Shown here one piece after another: positions 6,826 to 14,908 of a DNA stretch of 23,004 nt (within the stretch, counting starts at the first letter, position 1; each line of letters begins with the position of its first letter). Where the stretch lies: the IMG/VR virus record IMGVR_UViG_3300030333_007174, positions 1 to 23,004 of that record. One strand, given 5' to 3'. Position numbers and translations under genes: made by a program. The notes below the pieces were generated by a model that saw only the letters and a list, made by a program, of their open reading frames with translations, did no database searches and had not been told where the DNA came from. Source of the stretch: a virus.

Positions 6826-9074
6826 TAAATTTTCACCCCTGCATTATTTAAAATTTCTTGTACTTGTTGTGCTTCTTCATCAGACATTCTAGAGAAACAA
6901 TCTCCCTTTTTAGCAGCAGTTAATGCTTCCGCTGCTTCCTCTGGAGAAAGACCCATATATTGATTAAAGAATTTACTAACATCATCATCTGTTCTATAGA
7001 CTAATAAACCTATTGGGTCCACTGTATTACCAGTTATGTCAATCTTTGTTGTACCTGCACCAAAACCCGTAGGTTGATTACTAGATATATTTATATCATT
7101 ACCACTACTACTTCCATCCCCTGATAAAGTAGTATTACTTGGATCTAATAGATTATTGGGATCATACCCTGTTGTTAATTGATCATTAGCTGGATCGTAG
7201 CCTCCTAGTACATCATTTACTGCACCTTGATAGGTATCTTCTCCAAGCATAGAAAGATCCCTAGAATAAGCTCCACAAACAGTTAATGCATCAACATTTA
7301 ATGCTAGAATCCAATCACACATATCCAATAACCCATAAAGCCATTTTAATGCTTTATCTTTTTGAGCTTCTGCTTCAAATTGATATGCAGGTAGTCCCAT
7401 ATTCTTAGCTCTTAGCATCATATTAGCTTTCATTCTGTCAGTATACCCTCTTAACTGATCAAATAATCCTGTCCCTTCTGCCGTTAGCATTTCTGCTAGA
7501 AGTACTATTAAAGATTCCCAAGGTAGACATTGTGCTGCCGCTGTTTTTAAATTCCCACCATAAGTCCAATATCCTCCATTCTCTTCACACCCGCTTTTAG
7601 TAGTATAAGAATCATCATCGCAATAACCATTGCTTTCTAATTCTTCTTTAACAAATTCATCTATTTCTTTTTGCCTTTCCTCAACCCACTCAAATATTTT
7701 TCTAGTAACTTCTATTTGCACTTCATCAATTAAGTAATGTAAAGTCATATGTACAGCATTTATTAATATTTTTAAAACATTTATTCCTAAGCTTGGAAAT
7801 CCAAAGCTCATTCCTTGAGAAACATAAAGACCTATAATGATTTCAACCCATTTTCTAATTTCTGCTACATCTGACTGTAAATCAATTAAAAACTCTTCTA
7901 TTGAATATTCTTTACTTTCCCATTCAGCTTTCTCTGCTTCTAGCCTAGCTATTTCAGCGGGATCGTCTTCATTTTTTAATTTTTGTTCAATCCACCATAT
8001 ATAAACTTTTTCTAAATGATTTGGATCTAATCCTAAATTTTCTCCTAAGTAATCACTTAAATGAGGAATACCAGAAACTAGTTCAAAAAATACACAACAG
8101 AAAAATTCTCTAGAAAACACTTCTTCTTGCATCATGGTTAAAGCATCTGTTGCAAATTTATTACTCATTTTCTGCATACCATTCCACATATCATTTTTCA
8201 TATACTCAGCCATAGCTCCGGAGATATCTGCAGAAGCTGCATCTGGATCTATGTATCTCCCTAAGTATATATACTCATCATCATAATTAGTGTTAGTCAT
8301 GTTGACTGGAAAAAACTGTGTAAAATCATCAGAAGGAATAGAGGAATTTTTCTCAGGCATCGTATAAAAGTGTAATCTTAAGATTTCGTCACCTACAGCA
8401 TTTGTTGTGTATTGAGCTTTTTTAATGGCCATTGAAAAGGCAGCAGTAAGAGATTTATCTCCATTATGCATAGCTGCCACATCTCCTCCTGTATGACCTA
8501 GTGCATGTACAATACTTGCTTTAGTTACTCCTATGTATAAATTAGCGTCTTCCGAATATGAAATAGAATCTTGATCCCCTACAACTATTTTAACTATATC
8601 AGGAAGCCTAAATGCATCTTCAGATTGACTATATGGTATATCTAAATAATCTCTTCCTAGCTCTGCAGCTTCTCTAAAATCTCCATATCTTAAACGAACA
8701 TAAGATGTTTTATGCGCAAGATTAATCCTAGGATTAGATTCTTTCGCTAAGGAAGTCATCTTAGTTCTAAGTTTTTCTTTTATTTTTTCTAAATGCCTAT
8801 CAGGAGCTCCTAATAAATTATTAAATTTATCTGAACCTTCTTTTATTCTGTCAGTAATAGGCCTGTTATCTCTCCATTTTAAGCCAGCCGCATTACATGA
8901 TTTTTTATCAGGATAAAGAGGATCTATTGTTCCATTATTATCTATACAATATTGAAGATCACCAGATTTGGCCATCTTCTTCAGTTCTTTTCTACGTACA
9001 CGCGCAGTTGTACGTAGATTCTCCATAAAGTTATCTAGTTCATTTTGTAACTGATCGTTGTATGCGTCGCTCAT
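6825..9074 (-). CDS. Large virion structural protein of unknown role, between terminase and portal
   Basis: A 749-aa protein I do not recognise. It starts and ends in TAATG overlaps with terminase and portal, so it is part of the head and packaging operon and probably structural. The N-terminal 110 residues are basic and helical. A hydrophobic stretch lies near 405-450. Two Cys-rich micro-modules stand out: Cys43/Cys60/Gly64/Trp67 and Cys485/Cys496/Gly500-Gly501/Trp503 with Cys516, of the same type as the insertion in capsid paralogue 2. Residues about 640-690 are Asp/Asn/Gly/Ser-rich and probably a linker, followed by a small helical C-terminal domain. Possible roles include a neck, internal core or head-vertex protein. 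Confidence 0.5.
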   Translation of the reverse strand: MSDAYNDQLQNELDNFMENLRTTARVRRKELKKMAKSGDLQYCIDNNGTIDPLYPDKKSCNAAGLKWRDNRPITDRIKEGSDKFNNLLGAPDRHLEKIKEKLRTKMTSLAKESNPRINLAHKTSYVRLRYGDFREAAELGRDYLDIPYSQSEDAFRLPDIVKIVVGDQDSISYSEDANLYIGVTKASIVHALGHTGGDVAAMHNGDKSLTAAFSMAIKKAQYTTNAVGDEILRLHFYTMPEKNSSIPSDDFTQFFPVNMTNTNYDDEYIYLGRYIDPDAASADISGAMAEYMKNDMWNGMQKMSNKFATDALTMMQEEVFSREFFCCVFFELVSGIPHLSDYLGENLGLDPNHLEKVYIWWIEQKLKNEDDPAEIARLEAEKAEWESKEYSIEEFLIDLQSDVAEIRKWVEIIIGLYVSQGMSFGFPSLGINVLKILINAVHMTLHYLIDEVQIEVTRKIFEWVEERQKEIDEFVKEELESNGYCDDDSYTTKSGCEENGGYWTYGGNLKTAAAQCLPWESLIVLLAEMLTAEGTGLFDQLRGYTDRMKANMMLRAKNMGLPAYQFEAEAQKDKALKWLYGLLDMCDWILALNVDALTVCGAYSRDLSMLGEDTYQGAVNDVLGGYDPANDQLTTGYDPNNLLDPSNTTLSGDGSSSGNDINISSNQPTGFGAGTTKIDITGNTVDPIGLLVYRTDDDVSKFFNQYMGLSPEEAAEALTAAKKGDCFSRMSDEEAQQVQEILNNAGVKI

Positions 9075-11410
9075 TAAAATCTTCTTTTAGGCTTATTTAC
9101 TAAGCTTCTAGACCTATGTTTAAATGTTTTATTATCATTTTGTTTTATTGTACTTCCTACTTTTTTTAAGTTTCCATCCTTATCGCGAGTATATTCTCCT
9201 GGCTCACCAGGAGTAGAATGATTACCATGTCTATATATAGTTATGCCATTCGACTTCTCAACTGAGGGTATATTTTGCTCTTTAAATTGAGATCTCCACC
9301 CAGGCTTGACATTAGTAGATAAAACCTTTTCAGACTGCTCAACAGCCAAGTCTGATTCCCATCTATGAAACTGAGAAGTATCTAGCATATATCCATGTAC
9401 TGCTAGCATAAAAGCGTCTAGTCTGTGGTCTAAACTGTCTCGGACTGTTGATTCATATATTTCTCCAGTTTTTCCGTATCGTGCTACAACATAGCCTCTC
9501 ATTTGTCCTATTAAGTTTAGCTCATCGTTTTCGATTGTTTTTCCTTTTTTATTTACAGCAGGAATTACTAATCTATTTTCCTCGTTTAATAATTGTGCAT
9601 TTTTAACTATAACATTTTTAGTTAATGCCTTAGAAGTTGTTCCGGTTACTCTATCAATTATTTCAGAATTTCCTCCCATATCTATTGACATCATATTATC
9701 GAGTTGATGCTTCAACCCTCTAGCAGATGTACCTAAAGGTCCCTCTCCTTTATCGATAGAAATTCTTAACATTTCATAATTAGCTTCACCGTGCCCCCTA
9801 TCGAATACTAAAGAACTAAATGGAATTTTTTTCATTAATTTTAATATAAAGTCTACCGCTCCCATATTGGTATATTCTGCCCCATCTATATTATCTGCAT
9901 AAAAGACTCTTAAAACATTTTTCTTTTTAACAGGATTTATAATATCTCCTGATAAAGATTTCCACTCCCCGTCATTATATGGAATTAATTCTTCTTCTTG
10001 GTTCATTACTTCTAGTACAACTGCTTGTACTCCAAATTGAGATTCATTCCAATCTACTCCTAAAATATATTCATTATTAGGATTTAATTTTAGATCACTA
10101 TAATCGTATACATATAAATTTTGGTCTATGTGATGATTCTTAAATACTCCATCGGCTGCACTTCCAAATTCTGCAAGATACTCATGTTCGAACTGAGACA
10201 TCGGTGTAATAACTTTTAATTCTTTTTCTCTTTGAGCTGACCACTCTGGACTAACCATTGATGGGAAATGATGCTCTCCAAACCCTAGCTCTTCTTTATT
10301 TGTAGAAACTTGATAAAAATATTCTCGTCTACCTGTAGGAGTTCCTGAAACAGTTAAAGTCGTATCTTTATATGTAGTTTCAATAGGTATAACTGCTTCT
10401 ATAAGAGAATTAAAAGGAATAGAATCAACCTCATCAATATATAAATCATTTGCAGAGTTATGTGCTAGAAATCCACCTGTATGTCCACCCTGAACTTTAT
10501 GACCAGAAGCTACACTTGCTCCAGTTGCAACAGCTCCGCTTGTTTCAGGATAATCATTAAATACGACTAAGTTGTGATGATCATCCACTGTTATATCATA
10601 AGTGGCTGCTTTACCAATTTTTTTAATTCGTTTCACTCTAGCCCAATAGGATGTACCATCTGGATGTATTACAGAAATAAAATCTGCTTTATTGTCGTGA
10701 GTTTCTTGCGTATTCATGTCCTTCATTTCAGTCCATCCTCTATATAAACACATGAACTTATGATTATCTGTAGCATGCACAACACGTTCACTTGTTGTCT
10801 CTAGCTCGTAAATATCTCTTACTCCGTTATCGTGTACTGCAGAGACTGTTCCTTTTATCGCCTTGCCATCTGAATCTTCTGTGTTTACGGAAAGAACTTC
10901 ATCCCCTACTTTAATATCTTTTATAGATTTAAGATTACGATCCCACATTACTACATTAGTGGTAGCCGGAAAACATTTACCACGAACTGCATTATTTCCA
11001 ACGTATCCCATTATAACAGATCCATTTTTAAACCATATTTCATATGGTCTCATACGAGTTCTTTCAATTGAACTAGCAATAAACTCAGCGTCTCTGGCCA
11101 TTCTAAATATTAAATTAAAAATAGTTTGGACTTGTGAATCGTAGCCAGCCACTAGCAAAACCTCTCTATTAGTATGAGTATATGCTTTCCATATAGCTTC
11201 TATTGCAAGCGTCACTGTTTTACCTGTACGACGTCCCATTCTTAAAACTCTTTTTTGAGTTCTATCCCTAAGTATTTCTTTTTGATATGGACGTAGAATA
11301 AGATCTTCTTTGGGATTTGCAGGAGATTTTAAGTACATCTCAGCAAAATACACAGGATCAGCAAGTATCTGAGCCTCTAATAACTCTTTATCTGTTAACT
11401 TATCTGACAT
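9074..11410 (-). CDS. terL: Terminase large subunit (packaging ATPase-nuclease) containing an in-frame mini-intein
   Basis: This is the DNA-packaging motor. Numbering from the ATG at 11410 (MSDKLTDKE): Walker A GRRTGKT at 59-65, Walker B LYIDEVD ending around residue 329, and the coupling motif SGTPTG near 355. Nuclease acidic residues are likely Asp453 (LGVDWNES), Asp537 (LVFDRGHGE) and Asp665 (DHRLDAFMLAVH). A 173-residue intein splits the ATPase domain just before Walker B; the exteins join as AVRGK-SANDLYIDEVD, which matches terminases. A longer frame opens at a GTG at 11434, but the ATG at 11410 has GGGAG six bases upstream and is preferred. It overlaps the upstream gene by 16 nt. Without the intein the protein is about 605 aa, normal for the family. 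Confidence 0.92.
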   Translation of the reverse strand: MSDKLTDKELLEAQILADPVYFAEMYLKSPANPKEDLILRPYQKEILRDRTQKRVLRMGRRTGKTVTLAIEAIWKAYTHTNREVLLVAGYDSQVQTIFNLIFRMARDAEFIASSIERTRMRPYEIWFKNGSVIMGYVGNNAVRGKCFPATTNVVMWDRNLKSIKDIKVGDEVLSVNTEDSDGKAIKGTVSAVHDNGVRDIYELETTSERVVHATDNHKFMCLYRGWTEMKDMNTQETHDNKADFISVIHPDGTSYWARVKRIKKIGKAATYDITVDDHHNLVVFNDYPETSGAVATGASVASGHKVQGGHTGGFLAHNSANDLYIDEVDSIPFNSLIEAVIPIETTYKDTTLTVSGTPTGRREYFYQVSTNKEELGFGEHHFPSMVSPEWSAQREKELKVITPMSQFEHEYLAEFGSAADGVFKNHHIDQNLYVYDYSDLKLNPNNEYILGVDWNESQFGVQAVVLEVMNQEEELIPYNDGEWKSLSGDIINPVKKKNVLRVFYADNIDGAEYTNMGAVDFILKLMKKIPFSSLVFDRGHGEANYEMLRISIDKGEGPLGTSARGLKHQLDNMMSIDMGGNSEIIDRVTGTTSKALTKNVIVKNAQLLNEENRLVIPAVNKKGKTIENDELNLIGQMRGYVVARYGKTGEIYESTVRDSLDHRLDAFMLAVHGYMLDTSQFHRWESDLAVEQSEKVLSTNVKPGWRSQFKEQNIPSVEKSNGITIYRHGNHSTPGEPGEYTRDKDGNLKKVGSTIKQNDNKTFKHRSRSLVNKPKRRF
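10457..10975 (-). other. Mini-intein (Hint domain) within the terminase gene
   Basis: A 173-codon in-frame insertion starting at Cys (codon 10973-10975) and ending at Asn (10457-10459), followed by Ser as the first C-extein residue. Block A is CFPATTNVVMWD leading to IKVGDEVLS. Block B is VVHATDNHKF with the expected Thr and His (intein residue 72). Block F is ATYDITVDDHHNLVV. Block G is GGFLAHN then Ser, with the penultimate His and terminal Asn needed for Asn cyclisation. Only about 50 residues separate blocks B and F, so there is no homing endonuclease domain. Unusually, about 26 Gly/Ala/Ser/His-rich residues lie between blocks F and G, which are normally almost adjacent. All catalytic residues for splicing are present, so it is probably active. 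Confidence 0.9.
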
Positions 11411-12144
11411 AAAAAACTCCCAATTAATGTACACTTAGCTTTAGGAAAAGAAAGCTCTAGTGCCTTTCCTTCATAGGATTTAATAAATCTAATACTTTCT
11501 TTTTTAGTAGGTTTCTTATTCATTCTTCTTATAGAATCAATTAATTCTATACTGCCTGTAATATTTGTTGAAACATGCTTTGTTTGTCCATTAAAATACA
11601 TACCTAATCTACTGAGTAACATTATTAATAAATCTTTACTATCTTGATCAAGATGTTGTACTCTTTTATTAGAGAATAAATATTCAATAATATTTCTTAA
11701 CGATTTTTCATTTAACTTTGATAAGTATAAAGGTAGTGTTTGAACTATATGGGTGTTAGGTCTTTTTCCTTGAAAGTTACTAACAGAGCCTTTAAGATAA
11801 TCTAATTGCTTAGTGCTAAGATCCACCTCTCCATATAGGGGCAAATATCTTGATACTACTGCAGAATTTTCGGATCCCTTTAAAGTAGTTGATTTAGTTA
11901 AATCTGAGTTATATCCTAAAAAAGAGGTAGAAGTACCACAACGAATAGTCCTACCTTGAGCTCCACTAATTAATAATAAATTATCAGTTGATTCTGATAT
12001 ATCTAGTATAGAAGTTGAGCTATACTCTCCATCCCATTGCAAGAGATTATAACTTTGGTGTAACAGTTGCTTTGCTTTAATAATTTCTCCCTCATCTGTT
12101 ATTAAAAGTTGCTCCTCACTTATTTTAATCGTTTTCTTGGCCAT
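11395..12144 (-). CDS. Unknown protein encoded between bS21 and terminase
   Basis: A 249-aa protein of no family I recognise. The N-terminal 110 residues are rich in Ser, Thr and strands (ISESTDNLLLISGAQGRTIR). The second half is mainly helical (LNEKSLRNIIEYLFSNKRVQ), with a basic patch near 205-225 and two cysteines near the C-terminus. Its ATG lies inside the end of the bS21 gene (25-nt overlap) with no clear ribosome binding site, suggesting translation coupled to bS21, and its end overlaps the terminase start. Position next to the large terminase makes a small-terminase or packaging-accessory role possible, but no helix-turn-helix is evident and this is only a guess. Confidence 0.55.
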   Translation of the reverse strand: MAKKTIKISEEQLLITDEGEIIKAKQLLHQSYNLLQWDGEYSSTSILDISESTDNLLLISGAQGRTIRCGTSTSFLGYNSDLTKSTTLKGSENSAVVSRYLPLYGEVDLSTKQLDYLKGSVSNFQGKRPNTHIVQTLPLYLSKLNEKSLRNIIEYLFSNKRVQHLDQDSKDLLIMLLSRLGMYFNGQTKHVSTNITGSIELIDSIRRMNKKPTKKESIRFIKSYEGKALELSFPKAKCTLIGSFLCQIS

Positions 12145-12302
12145 GGTGATGGTTTAGGTTCCTTCTTAGCGAGGCTTGGTTTTCTATGATATTTTCTATA
12201 ATATATTTCTTTAATGACACCTGTACTGTCTACTTTCTTTTTAAACCTTTTTAACATTTGCTCAAAAGGCTCTCCGTTATACTTAGGTTTTACTTCTACC
12301 AT
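12120..12302 (-). CDS. rpsU: Phage-encoded ribosomal protein bS21
   Basis: A 60-aa basic protein that matches bacterial bS21 over nearly its whole length. Its start, VEVKPKYNGEPFEQMLKRFK, aligns with the E. coli stretch IKVRENEPFDVALRRFKR. The following KKVDSTGVIKEIYYRKYHRK aligns with CEKAGVLAEVRRREFYEK, and the end is Lys/Arg/Pro-rich as in bS21. bS21 sits on the 30S subunit near the anti-Shine-Dalgarno end of 16S rRNA and helps mRNA selection. Phage copies are documented in environmental phages and are thought to enter host ribosomes. The ATG at 12302 has a strong AAGGAGA 5-6 nt upstream. It is placed just before the packaging genes and overlaps the next gene by 25 nt. Only its effect on translation is inference. 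Confidence 0.9.
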   Translation of the reverse strand: MVEVKPKYNGEPFEQMLKRFKKKVDSTGVIKEIYYRKYHRKPSLAKKEPKPSPWPRKRLK

Positions 12303-12310
12303 TTTTCTCC

Positions 12311-13381
12311 TTATCTTGAGTGATGATACATGGCTTCGTTGCCATACATTCTATTTTGAGGGTTTATTTTTGCCGAGTATGCTGCACGCAACGCCCTCTG
12401 TCTTTCCGTTGCTGCTCCTCTTGTATCTAAAGCTTCAGGAATGTAACCTCTACCAAAATCTGGTTTGTTTACATCTCCCATAAATCCATATAATCTTCTG
12501 GCAGCTTCTCCAAATCCAGCAGCAGCTACTCCAGAAACAACAGCTGTTGTATCTTTAACAATACTCATCCAACTCCACAAAGAAAAAGCACCACCAGCCA
12601 CATTAAAAGCTTTGCCTGCTGTTCCCACTGCAGATAACATTAAACCTTTTTTAGCTAGTTTATCTGTTATTTTAATAGCTCCTTTTCCTTTTAATCCTTT
12701 GCCTCCTATAGCTCCAACTGTAGCATCTGAAGGATCAATACCAGCTATTTTATATAACCAACCATGTTTTAAATCTCCTGCAGTTGCGCCATCTTTAATA
12801 TCATCCATAACATTAAACATACCCGCAATACCCAGTTTTCTTGCATTTGCCATTTTAGCAACAGTAGGGCTTTTCCATGTTGGATCAATTGCTTGCATGC
12901 TTTTACCTATTAGCTCTATGGTAGATAAACCTACATTACCAATAGACATCTTAGCCCAAATACCCCCAGAATCTTGTACACCAAGTAACATGGTTTTCCA
13001 ACCAATAGCTCCTGCGTATCTACGTTTAGTAAGATTTTTATCTACCGCAGCTCTAGATGCAAATGATCCAGCTCTGCCACCTCCATGTCCTGTATGTCTC
13101 CATCCACTAGGAGACGACCAAGATTCTTTAAAGGCTTTCCCAGCGTTTGCTCCAAATATTCCTTCTCTTAATGCGCCTGCAGCTTGCCAAGGAAGAGGCA
13201 TTCCTGCAGCAGCTCCCCACATTGCTCCTACCCAAGGCCAAGGAGTTACATCTGCAACTGGATTAAAGCCAGTAGCTTCTCCCATTGCATAGTTACTCCC
13301 GCCATATAATGTTCCAGCAATAGCACTAGCACCAAACTGAGATGCAATTGAACTTGCTCCATATCCTACTCCCGCTGGCAT
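12311..13381 (-). CDS. Gly/Ala-rich protein with membrane-active segments, possible internal virion protein
   Basis: A 356-aa protein of unknown family, very rich in Gly, Ala and Trp. Weakly hydrophobic glycine-zipper-like stretches occur near the N-terminus (ASSIASQFGASAIAGTLYGG), at about 48-70 (WPWVGAMWGAAAGMPLPW) and at about 255-295 (FSLWSWMSIVKDTTAVVSGV). The C-terminal 60 residues are Arg-rich and hydrophilic. It starts at the TAATG overlap with a similar Gly-rich gene upstream, so the two form a pair. Gly/Ala-rich proteins with such segments are often injected or internal head proteins that cross membranes, which is my inference. A long open frame exists on the opposite strand here but only mirrors this codon usage. 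Confidence 0.5.
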   Translation of the reverse strand: MPAGVGYGASSIASQFGASAIAGTLYGGSNYAMGEATGFNPVADVTPWPWVGAMWGAAAGMPLPWQAAGALREGIFGANAGKAFKESWSSPSGWRHTGHGGGRAGSFASRAAVDKNLTKRRYAGAIGWKTMLLGVQDSGGIWAKMSIGNVGLSTIELIGKSMQAIDPTWKSPTVAKMANARKLGIAGMFNVMDDIKDGATAGDLKHGWLYKIAGIDPSDATVGAIGGKGLKGKGAIKITDKLAKKGLMLSAVGTAGKAFNVAGGAFSLWSWMSIVKDTTAVVSGVAAAGFGEAARRLYGFMGDVNKPDFGRGYIPEALDTRGAATERQRALRAAYSAKINPQNRMYGNEAMYHHSR

Positions 13382-14121
13382 TATACAGTACTCCTATGTC
13401 TTGCTTTATGCATAGCAAAAGGAGTAGATCCATCCATTCCTAAATGACCAGGTCTGCCAATTCTTCTACTTCCAGATGTCCATGATTTAAATCCAGGTCC
13501 AACTGTTCTTCCCCTATTACTCATTCTTCTTTTATTTAAAGCATTCTTTTTGGCTTCGTTTACTGACCTAACAATATCTAAATTTACTTTTCTTGCTCCA
13601 TACCCTCCAGCAACAGCTCCTAATAATCCTAAGATAGGAACCGCTTTCTTTAAAGGAACTCTACCCCAACTAGCAATACTAGACATTAGTCCTACACCAG
13701 CTCCGGCTGCTCCTCCATACATTGCTCCAGACATAAAAGAATCACTTAATCCTGTTTGACCTCCAACAGTCGTTGCCCATAAATCTTTTGCTTTCTCTAC
13801 ATGATAAGTTCCTATCATTTGTAAAGCATTTCCAGCTCCTGCAACACCAGCAGCTACTCCTCCGCCCCCACTAGGTTGAGCCATTCCTAAAGCGGCTAGT
13901 CTGCTCATTCTTTGAAAATATCCTGCTTCTTTGAAAGATTGGGCAGAGAAAGGATTTTCTCCTTGTGGTGCTTCTACACTTGCTCCAGGATTAGCAAAAA
14001 ATTTAGTTGTACCGTAAGCTGCCATCATTCCAGCTCCTGCCATAGCATAAGACTTCCAAGATGGTGTTTTAAACGATCTAGCTATATTACTTTTTGATCT
14101 TTTAGTTTGTTTAATCGGCAT
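13381..14121 (-). CDS. Gly/Ala-rich putative membrane-active protein, partner of the following gene
   Basis: A 246-aa protein with a basic N-terminus (KQTKRSKSNIARSFK) and four Gly/Ala-rich hydrophobic stretches: about 26-43, 87-103, 128-150 (SFMSGAMYGGAAGAGVGLMS) and 160-178 (AVPILGLLGAVAGGYG). The C-terminus is again basic (Arg, Lys, His). The family is not recognised. It overlaps the upstream Cys-cluster gene by 11 nt and the downstream Gly-rich gene by one base. The glycine-zipper spacing resembles proteins that insert into or deform membranes, such as phage ejection proteins, but a pure structural role is equally possible. There is no signal peptide with a cleavage site. Confidence 0.45.
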   Translation of the reverse strand: MPIKQTKRSKSNIARSFKTPSWKSYAMAGAGMMAAYGTTKFFANPGASVEAPQGENPFSAQSFKEAGYFQRMSRLAALGMAQPSGGGGVAAGVAGAGNALQMIGTYHVEKAKDLWATTVGGQTGLSDSFMSGAMYGGAAGAGVGLMSSIASWGRVPLKKAVPILGLLGAVAGGYGARKVNLDIVRSVNEAKKNALNKRRMSNRGRTVGPGFKSWTSGSRRIGRPGHLGMDGSTPFAMHKARHRSTV

Positions 14122-14908
14122 TATTAGTATCCTCTTTAAATGCTTCGTCTAAGTCAGCTTTTTCTCTTTCTTGAATAGATTCTTCTCTACTTTTTAACAG
14201 CTCAAATTTTTCTCTCATTTCTGCTGCTCTAGTAGACGGATCACTGTCATCAGTTAATTTATATTTAGCTCTTTGCTCTCTAGTAGCTAATAATTCTTTT
14301 CTTATAATACTTAATCTTCTAGAAGCTTTATCTTTTATATCAACGTATGGTGTAAGCTGTTCTTGATATAATACAGTACCCGTTGACTGAACAACAGCTG
14401 AAGCAACCTCTTTAACATCTCCTTCCATCGCTATCATATTTCTAGCTCTTCTTTCATCTAGTAAAGTTGCTGCATATTCTTGAACCATATTAACTTCTAA
14501 ATAATTCTCCATATCTACACCCATGTCTTTTATCAGTTGAGGAACCATTGCTTCTAAATACAATATTTCATCAGGACATCTTTCTCCTTTAGGAGCAATA
14601 CCCATTTTATAAAAAGTACAAATAGATGCAAATGGACACTCATCATTTTGACATACCATAGGGAGTGTATTTTTAACTCCAAAGGTAGATGTCTTAGAAT
14701 TCTTAATTAGAGTCTCTACTTGAGATCTACTAAGCTCAATACTATCCACCATACTTTCTGGATATGCTCTTAATATACTTTCTATCTCTGGCACAGAAGG
14801 TAGATTGACTAGCTTTACTTTCTCGTCTCTATCTATCTGCTTTAATGCCTGAGTCAGCTTAGTTGGTAAAGCATTCCTCTTATTAGTTATGTCAGATTCT
14901 TTCTTCAT
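14111..14908 (-). CDS. Unknown protein with a four-cysteine cluster and a helical C-terminus
   Basis: A 265-aa protein. Its middle carries VCQNDECPFASICTFYK followed by GERCPDE: Cys-x4-Cys-x5-Cys-x13-Cys, likely to bind zinc or an iron-sulfur cluster. The C-terminal 100 residues are charged and helical, with coiled-coil-like heptads (SRRLSIIRKELLATREQR, then REKFELLKSREESIQERE). The Cys cluster plus helical tail is seen in some phage packaging-accessory proteins, so a small-terminase-like or DNA-binding role is possible, but I cannot confirm it. It starts with a 4-nt ATGA overlap with the upstream small gene and overlaps the next gene by 11 nt. The function is unknown. Confidence 0.55.
   Translation of the reverse strand: MKKESDITNKRNALPTKLTQALKQIDRDEKVKLVNLPSVPEIESILRAYPESMVDSIELSRSQVETLIKNSKTSTFGVKNTLPMVCQNDECPFASICTFYKMGIAPKGERCPDEILYLEAMVPQLIKDMGVDMENYLEVNMVQEYAATLLDERRARNMIAMEGDVKEVASAVVQSTGTVLYQEQLTPYVDIKDKASRRLSIIRKELLATREQRAKYKLTDDSDPSTRAAEMREKFELLKSREESIQEREKADLDEAFKEDTNNAD

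Noticed and set aside
11411-11434. GTG start for terminase, eight codons longer
   Set aside because: The ATG at 11410 has a GGGAG ribosome binding site at good spacing, while the GTG has none that I can see and the extra residues are not part of the terminase family pattern.
12465-13292. Long open frame on the plus strand (about 275 codons)
   Set aside because: It lies entirely opposite the Gly/Ala-rich minus-strand gene, whose codons leave few stops on the other strand. Its product is a Pro/Ala-rich, low-sense sequence and it breaks the otherwise uniform strand use.
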